This document shows, in pieces, positions 10,070 through 22,200 of a stretch of DNA of 64,000 nt; position 1 is the first letter of the stretch; each line of letters opens with the position of its first letter. Below the pieces are notes generated by a model. That model worked only from the letters and a program-made list of their open reading frames with translations. It did not search any database and was not told the origin of the DNA. A program made the position numbers and the translations under genes. The stretch comes from Moniliophthora roreri (taxonomy: Eukaryota > Basidiomycota > Agaricomycetes > Agaricales > Marasmiaceae). Location: positions 434,001 through 498,000 of the forward strand of contig LATX02000089.1 in the NCBI GenBank assembly GCA_001466705.2, read 5' to 3'.

Positions 10070-12060
10070 TCTCGACAGGTATTCTAAGTACAAGAAGGGT
10101 AAATCTGGACTCAAGAATCAAGTGTGATATCGCTTTCATTGTTTCGTCACGTTCTCAACTCTTTTCACCTCAGGTTATCGGTAGAGTTTCGTCCACTTGA
10201 CTCTCGCACCAAAAAAAACGCGGGGGCCCGTGGGTCGCAATATCTCTTGTTGAATCCTGTATTGATTAAAGTAGAGGGTTTAGAGAGTTTTTTTTAGCAC
10301 AGGAATGGATACGTCGTTACTTTTTGTTCGACGTTCGCCATATCCTGACTGAGAGTCAGGATACCAAGATTCAAGATCGGCCACAGTGTGCCCAAAAGAC
10401 TCACTCCGCTTTCAAACAAATCTAGCCATGCTTTTGTCCATAACATCAAGGCTTCGGAGGAACAACGGTACTCTCCATTGGGGCCAGGGTTGATAATGCA
10501 TTTGCCATGATGCTCGGTTCAATGTTCAATCTGGTAAAGGAAAAAAGGTATGTTTGTTGCCCTCGGGTTCTCTCTAATTCTGAAGATTATTGACTTTACA
10601 TTACAGCCCAACCTCCTCAACGTCGATGTTCAAGTCGGAGATCTGATGGATTTTTGTGACATTGGCAATGGATACCTGGGCTATTGCGCGACGGTACGTT
10701 GCTTCACTTATCGTTTAGTGTTCGCTGGCTCATTCTGCCTTAGCAGCGGTACTACCGAGCCAGGGGAAGGGTTGATTTAGCGTTCAAGACTTGGATGTAA
10801 GGCACCCCAACGACCAACGGCACTCGCCTTGCCATGTCGTACCTCAGTGCAGACAGTCGGTTAGAGAGGGCCATCGTCGGTCAGATTAAGATACACTCTA
10901 CTCGAGGTAGTCACCGGTACTGGGTACGTCTCTTGCGGCTCTAAGTGGTTATCGTAGGCTCATACTTTTTGGCTTTTCGCCGAAGATGGAAGTTGGGCCA
11001 AATTACGAGGTGCTCGTTGAACGCTTGACCTCGGGGGACGTGCGTAAAGGAAGCGAGATGCGTTAATTGCTTTCCGAGTCCCTAGAATCGCCTCCATTCT
11101 GACGTCTATCCGTAGTTCTTCATACCCCGATACGTGGCGAGGAAGGCTCGTCCCTAGGTGTTCAAGCCGTGGCTCTTAGAGGAAATATGCTAGGTTTTGT
11201 CATTCTTTGTGTACCTGGGCTTCGAGTATGTTGCTTGCCTTATAATTATGCAGCTTTCTCCGGCTCACATTCCGTCCAGACCGTCGTCGATGAACCATAA
11301 AAGCAATTTGTGCTGCATCCGACCTTTTTATCGATCCGCGCACGTTACCAAAAGAACGAACAACCACACTTCCCTCGTCATGTACCCCTTTTGTGAATGA
11401 TCGCCAATCGGAGAATGTGAATGGTGGACGCACTCTACCTACCAAAGGCCGGCGTTGGCGTTGGGGTATATCTCTCTCTACTGGCTATCTGGTCATCATA
11501 GGCTCATGGTTTTTCCTAGGCTCTACAGCGTTGCCACAGCACTTGTGAAGTGCATCGTTATCAACTAGCGATGGCTACCATTTGATTCCATCACATCGTG
11601 TTCTACGGTCTGCGTGCCCTTCGCTGTCCCATGGACGATTCCGAAGACGCTGAGTCAGAAGTGGAGCTTCAGGTGCGTATAGCGTTTAAGTTGATTCTTC
11701 CTTGTTCCTTTCCGACCGGTAACAGCTTTCAGGACGGCTGGATTCAGTAGCTCGATGCTTTGGTCATCTGGGGATGGCGGTATACAGATTAGACCCCGAA
11801 GTCATGTTTCCGAGATGTCTTTCCTGGTCTTTGGGTCTTCCTGCTCGGGCGGGGGCATGCATCTTGATAGTCATTAGGACTGGTCAGAGTTCCAGCTACT
11901 ATTCCAAATTCGTGTCACCCCGGGGCCAAGCTCAACGGGAATAGGAAGCATGGTGTGTCCGAAATCAGCCTTCTTTCCCGTAGATGCCCTGATCGTTGAT
12001 TGTTTTTGCCATCGGACAAGAGATTTCTGAAGCCTGTTCTCATAAGCACTTTCAATAAAT
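10070..12060. other. No gene recognised
   Basis: Only short overlapping frames are present. A loosely repeated phrase (taggctcatact and ataggctcatgg, near 10960 and 11500) hints at diverged duplicate sequence. It may hold decayed mobile DNA, but no domain can be named. Confidence 0.35.
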
Positions 12061-12176
12061 GTTGGTATTACTCCTAATAATATTATAGTCACAGAAATTT
12101 TGAAGCACCACATTGAGAGTTTGTATAGAGAACTAAGTTTCAGTGCACCCCTACTATATGTACAGATCAAAATTGT

Positions 12177-14628
12177 TTAGCCCTGCTGACTTTGATAGTC
12201 TGGAGGAGTTTCATTGATTTCTGGCTGCCACATTCTCTGATACAGCAGACGAACTAAGTCAGGATGTAAAACCATACTTCTATCAACCTCTGATCCATTA
12301 TGGTAAGGCACCATTGTGGGCCTCAAGAGTTGGGATTCTCTAGCTCCACTATGAGAGCTAGGTTCAGATTGTATTGATGGAGATGCCACTCCAGACTGTC
12401 GACTGTCCCCTGTCTGTGCTGTCACAGTACCTGACTCAGATGAATGATGATTCCCTTTATGCCGGACTACTGTGGCTTTGGTTGCATGAACAAAGGGCGA
12501 GATGACCATAGCTCCATTTGGATTTGTGCTGTTGACCTGTTTATCTGCTAGTCCACTAAATAATGACCAGTGTCTTTGTCGGTGAGAAAAGCAGCATATT
12601 GTGACAGCGATAAGGAACAGCACAGCAACACCTCCCAGAGTAGCTCCAATAATAACTCTTGTGTTTGACTTTGGGCTCTTGGGCTGTTCTGCAGGAATAT
12701 GTGAGGAAGTAATGTTGGGTGAAGGTATTGGAGTTGAGGAAGTCTGTGTTTCAAAGAGAGACAGCCCATCCACCAACAATTGTGCTGCCCTTGTTTGGTT
12801 TGTCACATCAAAGTCAAATGATGACAGTGGTGGCCCATTCCAATTGCATCCATAAATGTTATTGCTCTGGGATGCTGCTTGGACAGCATTATACTGAATA
12901 CAATATTAGTATTCATTTATGAAACAGAAACCAAATACTCCATTCATACCTGTACTCCAATGAATCCTTTCACATACTCCAAGATGTCAGATGGCAATAT
13001 TTCAATTCTAGCTGCCTGACTAAGGCCTCTGAGAATGAATGGATCACCACTGCTATTGTCTAAAGACAGCAGAGGTAATTAGCTGCTATGCGACATATGA
13101 AATGCAGAAAGTAACTTACAGCAGGTTTGCTGAAGAATGCCAGAAGGAAGAGACCACTGCCCTCTTTCTTGGTGTGCAATATAAAGACTGATTTCTGTGA
13201 TGATTCTAAAAGATTAGAGTTAGATCTTAGAACTGCATACAGTGATTTTCATACCTATCCTTATATGTTGAGTTGTTAGTAATTGAATAGAGAATAGATA
13301 GCCCCTCAATCAGAAGACCAGAAACTGATATTTCTGATACCATATAATTGATACCACCAACACCACAGTTTTGACGGTCACCTTCACGTACACTTGTTCC
13401 AGTATCTTCTAAATCAAAATCTGGCCCAGATTCACCATCATACAAGCCTGAACTCTTTGCATCATTCAGAAAGTCTGCTGATAATTGTGCTGCAGCTATA
13501 TATAAGCTGTTTTGACCATTTGTTGCCTCTGCTATTAGGGCAGATAACCTGTCATCTTAGTGATCAGCACTATTATCTAGATTTTGTAGCAACACCTACC
13601 GGAAAAATAGCCTGTCATGAGTTTTAGTATATATTGATCAGTTTGAAGCTAGAGTAGCTTACGCAGTAGTAAATAGTTTAATGTCTGTGTCACTTGCATT
13701 TGAACTCTATAAATTGGTAAGAATATTGCTGTTTCCAAGAGAATAGTACTATTTACCTTAAAAGTAGCTCCCTGTGGTTTGATTAATGATGATGATGACC
13801 CAAAACCTCCCAGACCAGGATTTGTGTTCCTGAATAGTAAGTTGGCTATAGTATGTGTGAAATAAAGTATGACAAACTCACCCTTCACACTCTGTCACAA
13901 TAGAGAAGTTCTTTAGAGAACTTAACTGAGAGTTTGCATCAGAGATGGTATATTGGCTTGCTAGCCCCCACATGCTTTCTGCTTCCTCCAGAAACACCTG
14001 TTCCTGGTAAGCTGAATAGCCATGAATAGCAGCATAACCCCGTTGACTTTGCAACTTGATAAGTGAGAAGTTACAGGTAATTGAGCTGGCTCACATTATA
14101 AACTTGACCTATTTATTAATATGTCAATAAGTGATACTCAAAACATGACAGCATTCTGTTGAATATCTGTATATTAGTCTCAGTGTTGATTATAGAAGAG
14201 GGAACACACGTTGTCACCTCATCACCTTCACACTGGAGTGAAGGACAATCTGTAAAATTTAGAAATATTGAAAAGAGGTTCTGTTCCATAGTCTTGAAAT
14301 TTGACTCCTTTGTTATTGCATCAAAGTTGGCCAGTGTTGAATAGACAGCAAAGGTCATGTCAAGATCACTGCGGTCATCACGGGCTGGAACAAATCCATC
14401 TGAAGTGAGCATTGAAGCACTTTTTGTAACAGCATCTCTTGCAATCTGCAGTCTATCTTGATAAGGCAGAGTAACACTGTGGTTCTACAAGAAATGGGTC
14501 AGCTCATATTGATAACAGAGTAATTCACTTACCCAGAGCTGTGGAATTGTTGGTGTCTGGCCCTCCTCTGCTGATGCACAAAAGAATAATTGCAGAACAA
14601 GCAGAAATGTAAAGAGGATAAGGATCAT
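12177..14628 (-). CDS. GH76-like (alpha-1,6-mannanase-type) membrane-anchored protein
   Basis: GH76 enzymes act on alpha-1,6-mannan; the fungal membrane-linked forms are thought to work on cell-wall glycoprotein. Exon 1 (14628-14533) encodes a 20-residue signal peptide ending CASA. Following exons carry QDRLQIARDAVTKSASML, GYAAIHGYSAYQEQVFLEEA, MWGLASQYTISDANSQLSSL, NPGLGGFGSSSSLIKPQG, LSALIAEATNGQNSLYIAA, CGVGGINYMVSEI, LLIEGLSILYSITNNSTY, ILRGLSQAARI and FIGVQYNAVQAASQSNNIYG, in the order expected for this family. The last exon has a Ser/Pro-rich linker, one membrane helix (VIIGATLGGVAVLFLIAVTI) and a cytoplasmic tail to 12177. The usual acidic catalytic pair could not be located with certainty. 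One intron near 14240-14090 is unresolved. No in-frame stop was found elsewhere, although the gene lies in a CpG-poor island. Confidence 0.72.
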
Positions 14629-14673
14629 TGGGAGAGAATGGCAGTTGTGAGGGGTGCAATCAACCAAGGCTTG

Positions 14674-14683
14674 CTTTTATATT
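14674..14683 (-). promoter_or_regulatory. TATA box of the GH76-like gene
   Basis: On the minus strand it reads AATATAAAAG, about 46 bases before the ATG at 14628. The flanks resemble those of the TATA box at 3369. Confidence 0.55.
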
Positions 14684-14884
14684 CTTCATTTGAATTACTC
14701 TGTGACAGTACAGGTAAGAAGGGATAGTTTTAGACCCTATCAAGATGTGATGGGAGATGGGCATTGTATGAGTGATGAGACAGATCTGGAGGTTGCTGAT
14801 ATGGTAGAGCAAACATCCCAAGTAGCAGTGATATCACCAGTCAAAGATCAGGATCATTATACTGAAACCTGTAACTTGTATTGG

Positions 14885-14965
14885 ATGGATGAATAAAAAT
14901 ACTCTGCCAACAAATTAGAGGTTGATACCATGTCTCTGGTGGGTCTAAGTCACAAGCTCATCTCA
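14885..14965 (-). promoter_or_regulatory. Upstream element shared with the membrane-protein gene
   Basis: Partner of 3455-3540. Shared parts include gatggatgaat, gttgatacca/gttaatacca and gggtctaagtcacaagctc. See that entry for the interpretation. Confidence 0.45.
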
Positions 14966-15037
14966 GTCAAATGGGTGAAACATGAGCTGAATGATCTCTC
15001 TTGTGATGAGATCATATTGCTGAAGGGGGTAGTTAAC

Positions 15038-16178
<1,141 letters not shown>

Positions 16179-16406
16179 TCTGACCACTTTGGTGGTGTAC
16201 AGTATGACTTTCTCAAGAGTGCAAACAGCTACGTGCAAGTTCAGCAAGAGAGTCGGTTCTCAGGAACATCGCGGATGCATACCTCGCGCGCCGCGTTATT
16301 GTTGCATCCGCCAATCCGATGAATTTCAGTACCAATGTGAAACTCCCGGACGCCTTTTTCTATGCATTTCGGAACGGCAAACCCTTGATGCACAGCAGTG
16401 AGTCGC

Positions 16407-16413
16407 TATAAAA
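16407..16413 (+). promoter_or_regulatory. TATA box of cerato-platanin-like gene 1
   Basis: TATAAAA about 51 bases before the ATG at 16464. It lies downstream of an in-frame GTG at 16398, so it argues for 16464 as the true start. The second unit has the same box at 18098. Confidence 0.55.
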
Positions 16414-16463
16414 ACTTGTGCAGGTCAATGAGATCACTGACGAAGCTCGTCGTCTTCCTCCCC

Positions 16464-16904
16464 ATGAAGCTCTTCGCTCCTCTTCTCTCCCTCGCCCTCG
16501 CCGCCTCCTGCTCGGCCTGGATTCTCAAATGGGATGGCGTCTACGAGCAATACAACCAGACCGTTAGCAGCCTTGCATGCTCGAGCGTTCTCACCGAAAA
16601 GGGCTACAAAGTGCTAGGCGACATCCCCAATTTCTACAACTTTGGCGGTGCCCCTGAGGGTAAAACACAATGCGGATCATGCTGGAAGCTCAGGTACAAA
16701 GGCAACTCGGCCTTTGTCACCGTCGTGGACCGTGTCGCAACCGACGACTTATTCGTCGTGGCCACGGACACTGTTAAAAACCTCACAACATTCAATGGTG
16801 TTCCCGAGGGTTACGATTGGGGCACTGTCACGCTTTTCTCCGCGTACGAGGTTGACGGTTCGTGCTGTGGATTCAGCACTGGCAAAACATGCGGCGACCC
16901 ATAG
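16464..16904 (+). CDS. Divergent cerato-platanin-like secreted protein, copy 1
   Basis: This 146-residue protein has a signal peptide (MKLFAPLLSLALAASCSA) and a double-psi beta-barrel-like layout. Cerato-platanins are small secreted proteins that bind chitin oligomers and can be sensed by plants. Family marks are YEQYNQTVSSLACSS, the CGSCW pair, VVDRVATDD in place of the usual GVDVAGNGF, and a final Cys. It has six cysteines in the mature part, including an adjacent CC near the end, where standard members have four, and its C-terminus is longer. The start at 16464 is preferred for the signal peptide and TATA box. No intron is needed. An identical copy lies 1,691 bases downstream. Confidence 0.75.
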   Translation: MKLFAPLLSLALAASCSAWILKWDGVYEQYNQTVSSLACSSVLTEKGYKVLGDIPNFYNFGGAPEGKTQCGSCWKLRYKGNSAFVTVVDRVATDDLFVVATDTVKNLTTFNGVPEGYDWGTVTLFSAYEVDGSCCGFSTGKTCGDP

Positions 16905-17889
16905 AGCTAGGGTAAATAAATGCTCTGATTCCTTTCAATGGCAACGTTGCTGATTGCACTGTCATCTAGAGTGTTTTCCAGGATGCAGGATCCTGTCAGC
17001 GGTTGAATGATTCGGGTTGATGTGTTTTTCTCGGAGATGCGTTGAGGGCCTTTGACTCGATAGTTTTTACGACTTTGGACACGAAACCTTATATGCTACG
17101 TATAGAATGCTTGAATGTATCATAAAATGCTTCGATGCACAAGTTAGCCGCCGCACAAGACAATTTTCTGAAACGGCCTCTACCAAAAGGGTTGATGACG
17201 GGTTACGAGTCCAAGTTTACGAGGATTCGTCTTTATCTGCCAATTTTTTCCTTATACGGAAGGTATAAAAGTTGTGGTCTGATAGATGTCGATAGATCTT
17301 TTTGTTTGGTTCATTTCGTGACTTTCGCCGTTCTGCTTCGCTCTCATCATCGGTCAAACCCAGAGAACGGACTCGTAACTCCCATCGGACCCTGATGGCC
17401 CACTGCAGCAAGTTGATGAAGACGTAGCAAACGAACTTGGTGCAAACAATTAGTCCGGTTCGATAGATATCTTCTCCCAGGAGGAGTTCCGTATCTTGAC
17501 TTCAAGGCTCAGCGTACACGAAGGAGCGAACTTGTCAGACGGTCAAAGGAGATCCCTCTTGTTTCCTTCTTCAGTCTCCGTACGAGCGTGATGCAAGTGC
17601 AGGCGACGCCGATCGAAATTTGTGCAAATCGCTGTTGTGATAATCGTTCTCAAAACTAAAGAGCGTCGCATTCGGATGATAGAACAGGGGAGGAAGTAAC
17701 ATTGTCGTACAAAAGTCCGTGTAAATGTAAGTCCAGAGGTAAATTGCAATAAAACGATGCCAATATGAGTCCCATGGTATGATCCCTTGTTTATCCATAA
17801 ATTCCAACGTGTAAATGATGCCCTGGAACCTGTGTCAATATCTACTGGTCACCAACATTCGCCTCAAGTTGACACTCACCCAATCTAAT

Positions 17890-18026
17890 TTAAAGTCCGC
17901 AAACCGATTTATCAACCCGCGTCGCCGTAACGTCAATATTCCCCAAAGCGACCGCCTGCCCATTCGTCAAATCATCCATAGCCTTCTGTCCCACATTGAA
18001 TCCATTCCCAGCAACATCAACACCAA
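17890..18026 (-). pseudogene. Truncated 3' part of cerato-platanin gene 2
   Basis: On the minus strand this piece encodes only the last 45 or so residues (GVDVAGNGFNVGQKAMDDL onward to SVCGL) of the gene at 19581-19988. It was cut by the duplication boundary at 18026. No signal peptide or start remains, so it should not make a cerato-platanin. Confidence 0.85.
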
Positions 18027-19717
18027 TGTGAAACTCCCGGACGCCTTTTTCTATGCATTTCGGAACGGCAAACCCTTGATGCACAGCAGTGAGTCGCTAT
18101 AAAAACTTGTGCAGGTCAATGAGATCACTGACGAAGCTCGTCGTCTTCCTCCCCATGAAGCTCTTCGCTCCTCTTCTCTCCCTCGCCCTCGCCGCCTCCT
18201 GCTCGGCCTGGATTCTCAAATGGGATGGCGTCTACGAGCAATACAACCAGACCGTTAGCAGCCTTGCATGCTCGAGCGTTCTCACCGAAAAGGGCTACAA
18301 AGTGCTAGGCGACATCCCCAATTTCTACAACTTTGGCGGTGCCCCTGAGGGTAAAACACAATGCGGATCATGCTGGAAGCTCAGGTACAAAGGCAACTCG
18401 GCCTTTGTCACCGTCGTGGACCGTGTCGCAACCGACGACTTATTCGTCGTGGCCACGGACACTGTTAAAAACCTCACAACATTCAATGGTGTTCCCGAGG
18501 GTTACGATTGGGGCACTGTCACGCTTTTCTCCGCGTACGAGGTTGACGGTTCGTGCTGTGGATTCAGCACTGGCAAAACATGCGGCGACCCATAGAGCTA
18601 GGGTAAATAAATGCTCTGATTCCTTTCAATGGCAACGTTGCTGATTGCACTGTCATCTAGAGTGTTTTCCAGGATGCAGGATCCTGTCAGCGGTTGAATG
18701 ATTCGGGTTGATGTGTTTTTCTCGGAGATGCGTTGAGGGCCTTTGACTCGATAGTTTTTACGACTTTGGACACGAAACCTTATATGCTACGTATAGAATG
18801 CTTGAATGTATCATAAAATGCTTCGATGCACAAGTTAGCCGCCGCACAAGACAATTTTCTGAAACGGCCTCTACCAAAAGGGTTGATGACGGGTTACGAG
18901 TCCAAGTTTACGAGGATTCGTCTTTATCTGCCAATTTTTTCCTTATACGGAAGGTATAAAAGTTGTGGTCTGATAGATGTCGATAGATCTTTTTGTTTGG
19001 TTCATTTCGTGACTTTCGCCGTTCTGCTTCGCTCTCATCATCGGTCAAACCCAGAGAACGGACTCGTAACTCCCATCGGACCCTGATGGCCCACTGCAGC
19101 AAGTTGATGAAGACGTAGCAAACGAACTTGGTGCAAACAATTAGTCCGGTTCGATAGATATCTTCTCCCAGGAGGAGTTCCGTATCTTGACTTCAAGGCT
19201 CAGCGTACACGAAGGAGCGAACTTGTCAGACGGTCAAAGGAGATCCCTCTTGTTTCCTTCTTCAGTCTCCGTACGAGCGTGATGCAAGTGCAGGCGACGC
19301 CGATCGAAATTTGTGCAAATCGCTGTTGTGATAATCGTTCTCAAAACTAAAGAGCGTCGCATTCGGATGATAGAACAGGGGAGGAAGTAACATTGTCGTA
19401 CAAAAGTCCGTGTAAATGTAAGTCCAGAGGTAAATTGCAATAAAACGATGCCAATATGAGTCCCATGGTATGATCCCTTGTTTATCCATAAATTCCAACG
19501 TGTAAATGATGCCCTGGAACCTGTGTCAATATCTACTGGTCACCAACATTCGCCTCAAGTTGACACTCACCCAATCTAATTTAAAGTCCGCAAACCGATT
19601 TATCAACCCGCGTCGCCGTAACGTCAATATTCCCCAAAGCGACCGCCTGCCCATTCGTCAAATCATCCATAGCCTTCTGTCCCACATTGAATCCATTCCC
19701 AGCAACATCAACACCAA
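18022..19717. repeat. Tandem duplication of 1,691 bp, unit 2
   Basis: Second unit of the duplication starting at 16331. Its right end runs into the complete cerato-platanin gene 2, showing that this unit's right border is the ancestral arrangement and that the first unit's border is the new junction. Confidence 0.9.
18155..18595 (+). CDS. Divergent cerato-platanin-like secreted protein, copy 2
   Basis: The product is identical in sequence to that of 16464-16904, with the same upstream 130 bases and TATA box, so it should be expressed in the same way. See the first copy for domain detail. Lack of any difference points to a very recent event or to an assembly artefact. Confidence 0.75.
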   Translation: MKLFAPLLSLALAASCSAWILKWDGVYEQYNQTVSSLACSSVLTEKGYKVLGDIPNFYNFGGAPEGKTQCGSCWKLRYKGNSAFVTVVDRVATDDLFVVATDTVKNLTTFNGVPEGYDWGTVTLFSAYEVDGSCCGFSTGKTCGDP

Positions 19718-19988
19718 CGACGTGGATAGTCTTTCCAGTCCCACTCCATGTAATTTGGTAGCATGTACCGCAGGATTCCGAATTCCAGCCAGTGATAGTG
19801 TCTACTGCACCAACGTAGCTGGGCACCGAGCCGAATGTGGGATAGCCCTTGATGATCATGCCGTTGGAGCCGTCGGAGCATGCTACGGTCAAGAAGGATT
19901 GGTCTGCATTGTCATAAACCGGGTCGTACTGGAGCTGGACAGCAGCAGCTGAGGTAGCGAGGAGTGCGACGGCGGCGATGAATTTCAT
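19581..19988 (-). CDS. Cerato-platanin
   Basis: A typical 135-residue cerato-platanin. The signal peptide MKFIAAVALLATSAAA is followed by VQLQYDPVYDNADQSFLTV, ACSDG, the CGTCY pair, GVDVAGNGFNVGQKAMDDL and the ending VCGL. The four conserved cysteines are present. The start at 19988 is chosen over an upstream ATG because it gives a clean signal peptide and fits a TATA box near 20077. The coding part has no intron; a GT..AG intron may lie in the 3' untranslated region (about 19570-19520). Its closest relative is the gene at 27026-27433, on a duplicated segment. Confidence 0.92.
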   Translation of the reverse strand: MKFIAAVALLATSAAAVQLQYDPVYDNADQSFLTVACSDGSNGMIIKGYPTFGSVPSYVGAVDTITGWNSESCGTCYQITWSGTGKTIHVVGVDVAGNGFNVGQKAMDDLTNGQAVALGNIDVTATRVDKSVCGL

Positions 19989-20072
19989 GGTGATTATAGA
20001 GGTGGGAGAACGAAAACGTGGATGAGAGTGTTTGAGCACTGAAGAAACTGAAGAATTGTTCTCTAGCCAGCT

Positions 20073-20082
20073 CCCTTTTATA
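20073..20082 (-). promoter_or_regulatory. TATA box of the cerato-platanin gene
   Basis: Minus-strand GTATAAAAGG about 85 bases before the ATG at 19988. Equivalent boxes lie before the genes at 20891 (near 21483) and 27026 (near 27524). Confidence 0.5.
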
Positions 20083-20890
20083 CCACAAAAGATCCGTAAG
20101 AGACTCTAAATCAGTTCCATGATACATCCATGTGCTTAGTAGGGTTGAAAACGTCATGCAGGAGACGATTCGCCGTTCTGTTGTGTTGGCTGTACAGGAC
20201 GAGTCGGGCGTATGAAGTCCGCGGTGGCCAAGAAAGTAGCACAGGATCCTGGAACGTGCCCGAGAAACGGAGTTGACATCCAAAGTATGCCTTGAATGCG
20301 GTCCTTGCGAACCACACTTATCATTAAAACAAGCCTGCTCAGAGTATTCAGTGTTGCATCTATTCATGCAGTTCGCTCACCATACATATGAATTTTTTTC
20401 GTCTCGCCCGGGTTGTACTCAGTGCCGGACGATCGCCGTCGGCATCCAATACGGACAAGGCAGTAAATGCCCGTGCGATCAGGCAGAGGTGTTTATTTAT
20501 TGAAAGATCAGAATGGGAGCCATTATTGATGTTGAAAGGTGGCAAGCGTCAGACTACGGTGAAAAGAGTCCGAAGATATTTCCGTTCGCTTTAACTCACG
20601 GGGATATGACTCGGTCTACCACCGTAGTCTGTGAAGATGCGTGAGATGATGAATCATCCAACAAAGCATGAGTACACTGAAAGATGATGGAGCATGTACA
20701 ATGGCTGTGGTTCCATAGCCGTGCCACTTGTGCAGGGAGATGCCTAAGCGATAATATAAAACTCAACAGTAAGAGTACACGGTTCGTGAAATCTACTCAG
20801 AGCACCAAAAAGCAATTACTCCCTCGGTCGAGGTCTGTCAGTCGTAGCGTCAGCATCATCAGATATTGCCTCGGAGACAGGAATGCTCAC

Positions 20891-21404
20891 TCAGAGTCCG
20901 CAGTCCGCTGGTGAAAGCTCTTTCGCTGTAACATCAACGACACCCAAATCGTGCGCCCGTCCGTTCGTCAACTCATCCATACCGCTCTGCGGGAGATTGA
21001 AACCCTCTGCGGCAGTGTCAACAGCGACAACGCGAACCGCCTTGTTGTCGTAATACACTTCCCAGCATCTAGTACACATATATTGTCAGTCCGAGAAAAA
21101 GGAGGCAGGTATTTGGGACATACGAGCCACACTCTTTGGAACCCCAGCCCTCGACTGCGTAAACACCCCCAACATAGACATTGACATTGGAATTAGATTT
21201 GGGTATATCCCCAATCTTGTTGTAGCCTTTGGAAAGCATGCCATTCTCTCCGTTTGAGCAAGCGACATTGTTGAAAGAAAAGTCGGCGTTTTTGTATTCT
21301 TCGACGTATCGAAGCTTGAAGGTCTGTCCGTCGGTGTTCCAGCGTTTAACGCTGAGAGCAGCAGTGGATGTAACAAAGATGGCGATGGTAGCGATGAGCT
21401 TCAT
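20891..21404 (-). CDS. Cerato-platanin, divergent, one intron
   Basis: Exons 21404-21124 and 21068-20891 join to give 152 residues. The signal peptide is MKLIATIAIFVTSTAALS. Family blocks are YVEEYKNADFSFNNVACSNG, ENGMLSKGYNKIGDIP, GGVYAVEGWGSKECGSCW, VVAVDTAAEGFNLPQSGMDE and the end PADCGL. The intron splits the CGSC motif, with GTATGT donor and CTAG acceptor. All four cysteines are present. The region between signal peptide and first block is about ten residues longer than in the other genes. A TATA box lies near 21483. Confidence 0.88.
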
Positions 21405-21699
21405 GATGATGTCAAGGATTTAGGTCGAGAGTGACAATGGGAATGCAACACTGCAGAAGCACGATCAAGTCAGTGACCTTTTATACCACGACCTTGAGAG
21501 AGAAATATTACGCATCTTCGGGGCCAAGAACAGATGACGAGGGCGAAGAGAAGCCGTGCTGCTTTTCCTTTACCTCTACCTTTGCCGCGACATAGCTTGA
21601 AGCCTGCTTGCAGTGCACGGATGTGCAAAAGTTTCTTGTTTGGAAAGCGTTTAGCCGACTCAAATTCGGTAAAAAGGGCTAAGAGCTTGCACACCTATT

Positions 21700-22200
21700 A
21701 GTGATTCGGATTGTTATGCGATATGGCCATGGGCTAGTGTAAGCAGCATCTCCATCCTGCTGTCAGTGTCCTGGTTCATCGTTGTCAATGTGGGCCGATT
21801 GGCCATACCGTCACGGGTCACGGGTCACATCGCTTCTTCATCCCGATCCACGTTCGAGCGCGTCGCTAATTTCTTTCGTCGGATGAATTAAGAAGACCTT
21901 GCGCCTTGTCGGAACTCGCAGTGGACGAGGAAGCAAATGGAGATCCGCTCACTTCCGGCTCAGATAGGGCCCCGAAGGTGTATCGCTATCTCTGAATATT
22001 GCTCCTTGGCTGCGACTCTTTTTTAGAGTTCTTTGCAACCACAGACCAAGGCGTTCAGTACGTTGAAAATGCCATAGAGATTACGACTGCTCGGCTTCGC
22101 TTCTTCAACCACTATCCGGGATTAAGCAAACAGAGCGAGCTACGTCATCTCAAGCGACACTCGTCTTTTTTAATCCCACTTCTCTGTCGGTTGGGGTTCC
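21700..22200. other. Intergenic, nothing recognised
   Basis: No convincing frame or structure. It probably contains the upstream region of the MYND-type gene that follows. Confidence 0.35.

Larger units (their letters stand above)
16331..18021. repeat. Tandem duplication of 1,691 bp, unit 1
   Basis: Bases from 16331 repeat at an offset of 1,691 through 18026. Wherever compared, the two units look identical, including non-coding parts. The junction shares only the short word accaa, suggesting microhomology. The unit holds a cerato-platanin-like gene and the 3' end of a second one. A collapse or duplication error in assembly is an alternative. Confidence 0.9.
19575..20520. repeat. Duplicated segment carrying a cerato-platanin gene, copy 1
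   Basis: This segment, including about 500 bases upstream of the gene, matches 27020-27960. Upstream matches include ggagacgattcgccgt, gagaaacgga and gtgccggacgat. Similarity is high in the gene and patchy upstream. Confidence 0.7.

Noticed and set aside
16398..16463. Upstream in-frame GTG as start of the cerato-platanin-like gene
   Set aside because: It is not an ATG, lies before the TATA box, and would hide the signal peptide.
16331..19717. The 1,691-bp direct repeats as LTRs of a retroelement
   Set aside because: They are adjacent with no internal element, contain a secreted-protein gene, and show no primer-binding site, polypurine tract or TG..CA ends.
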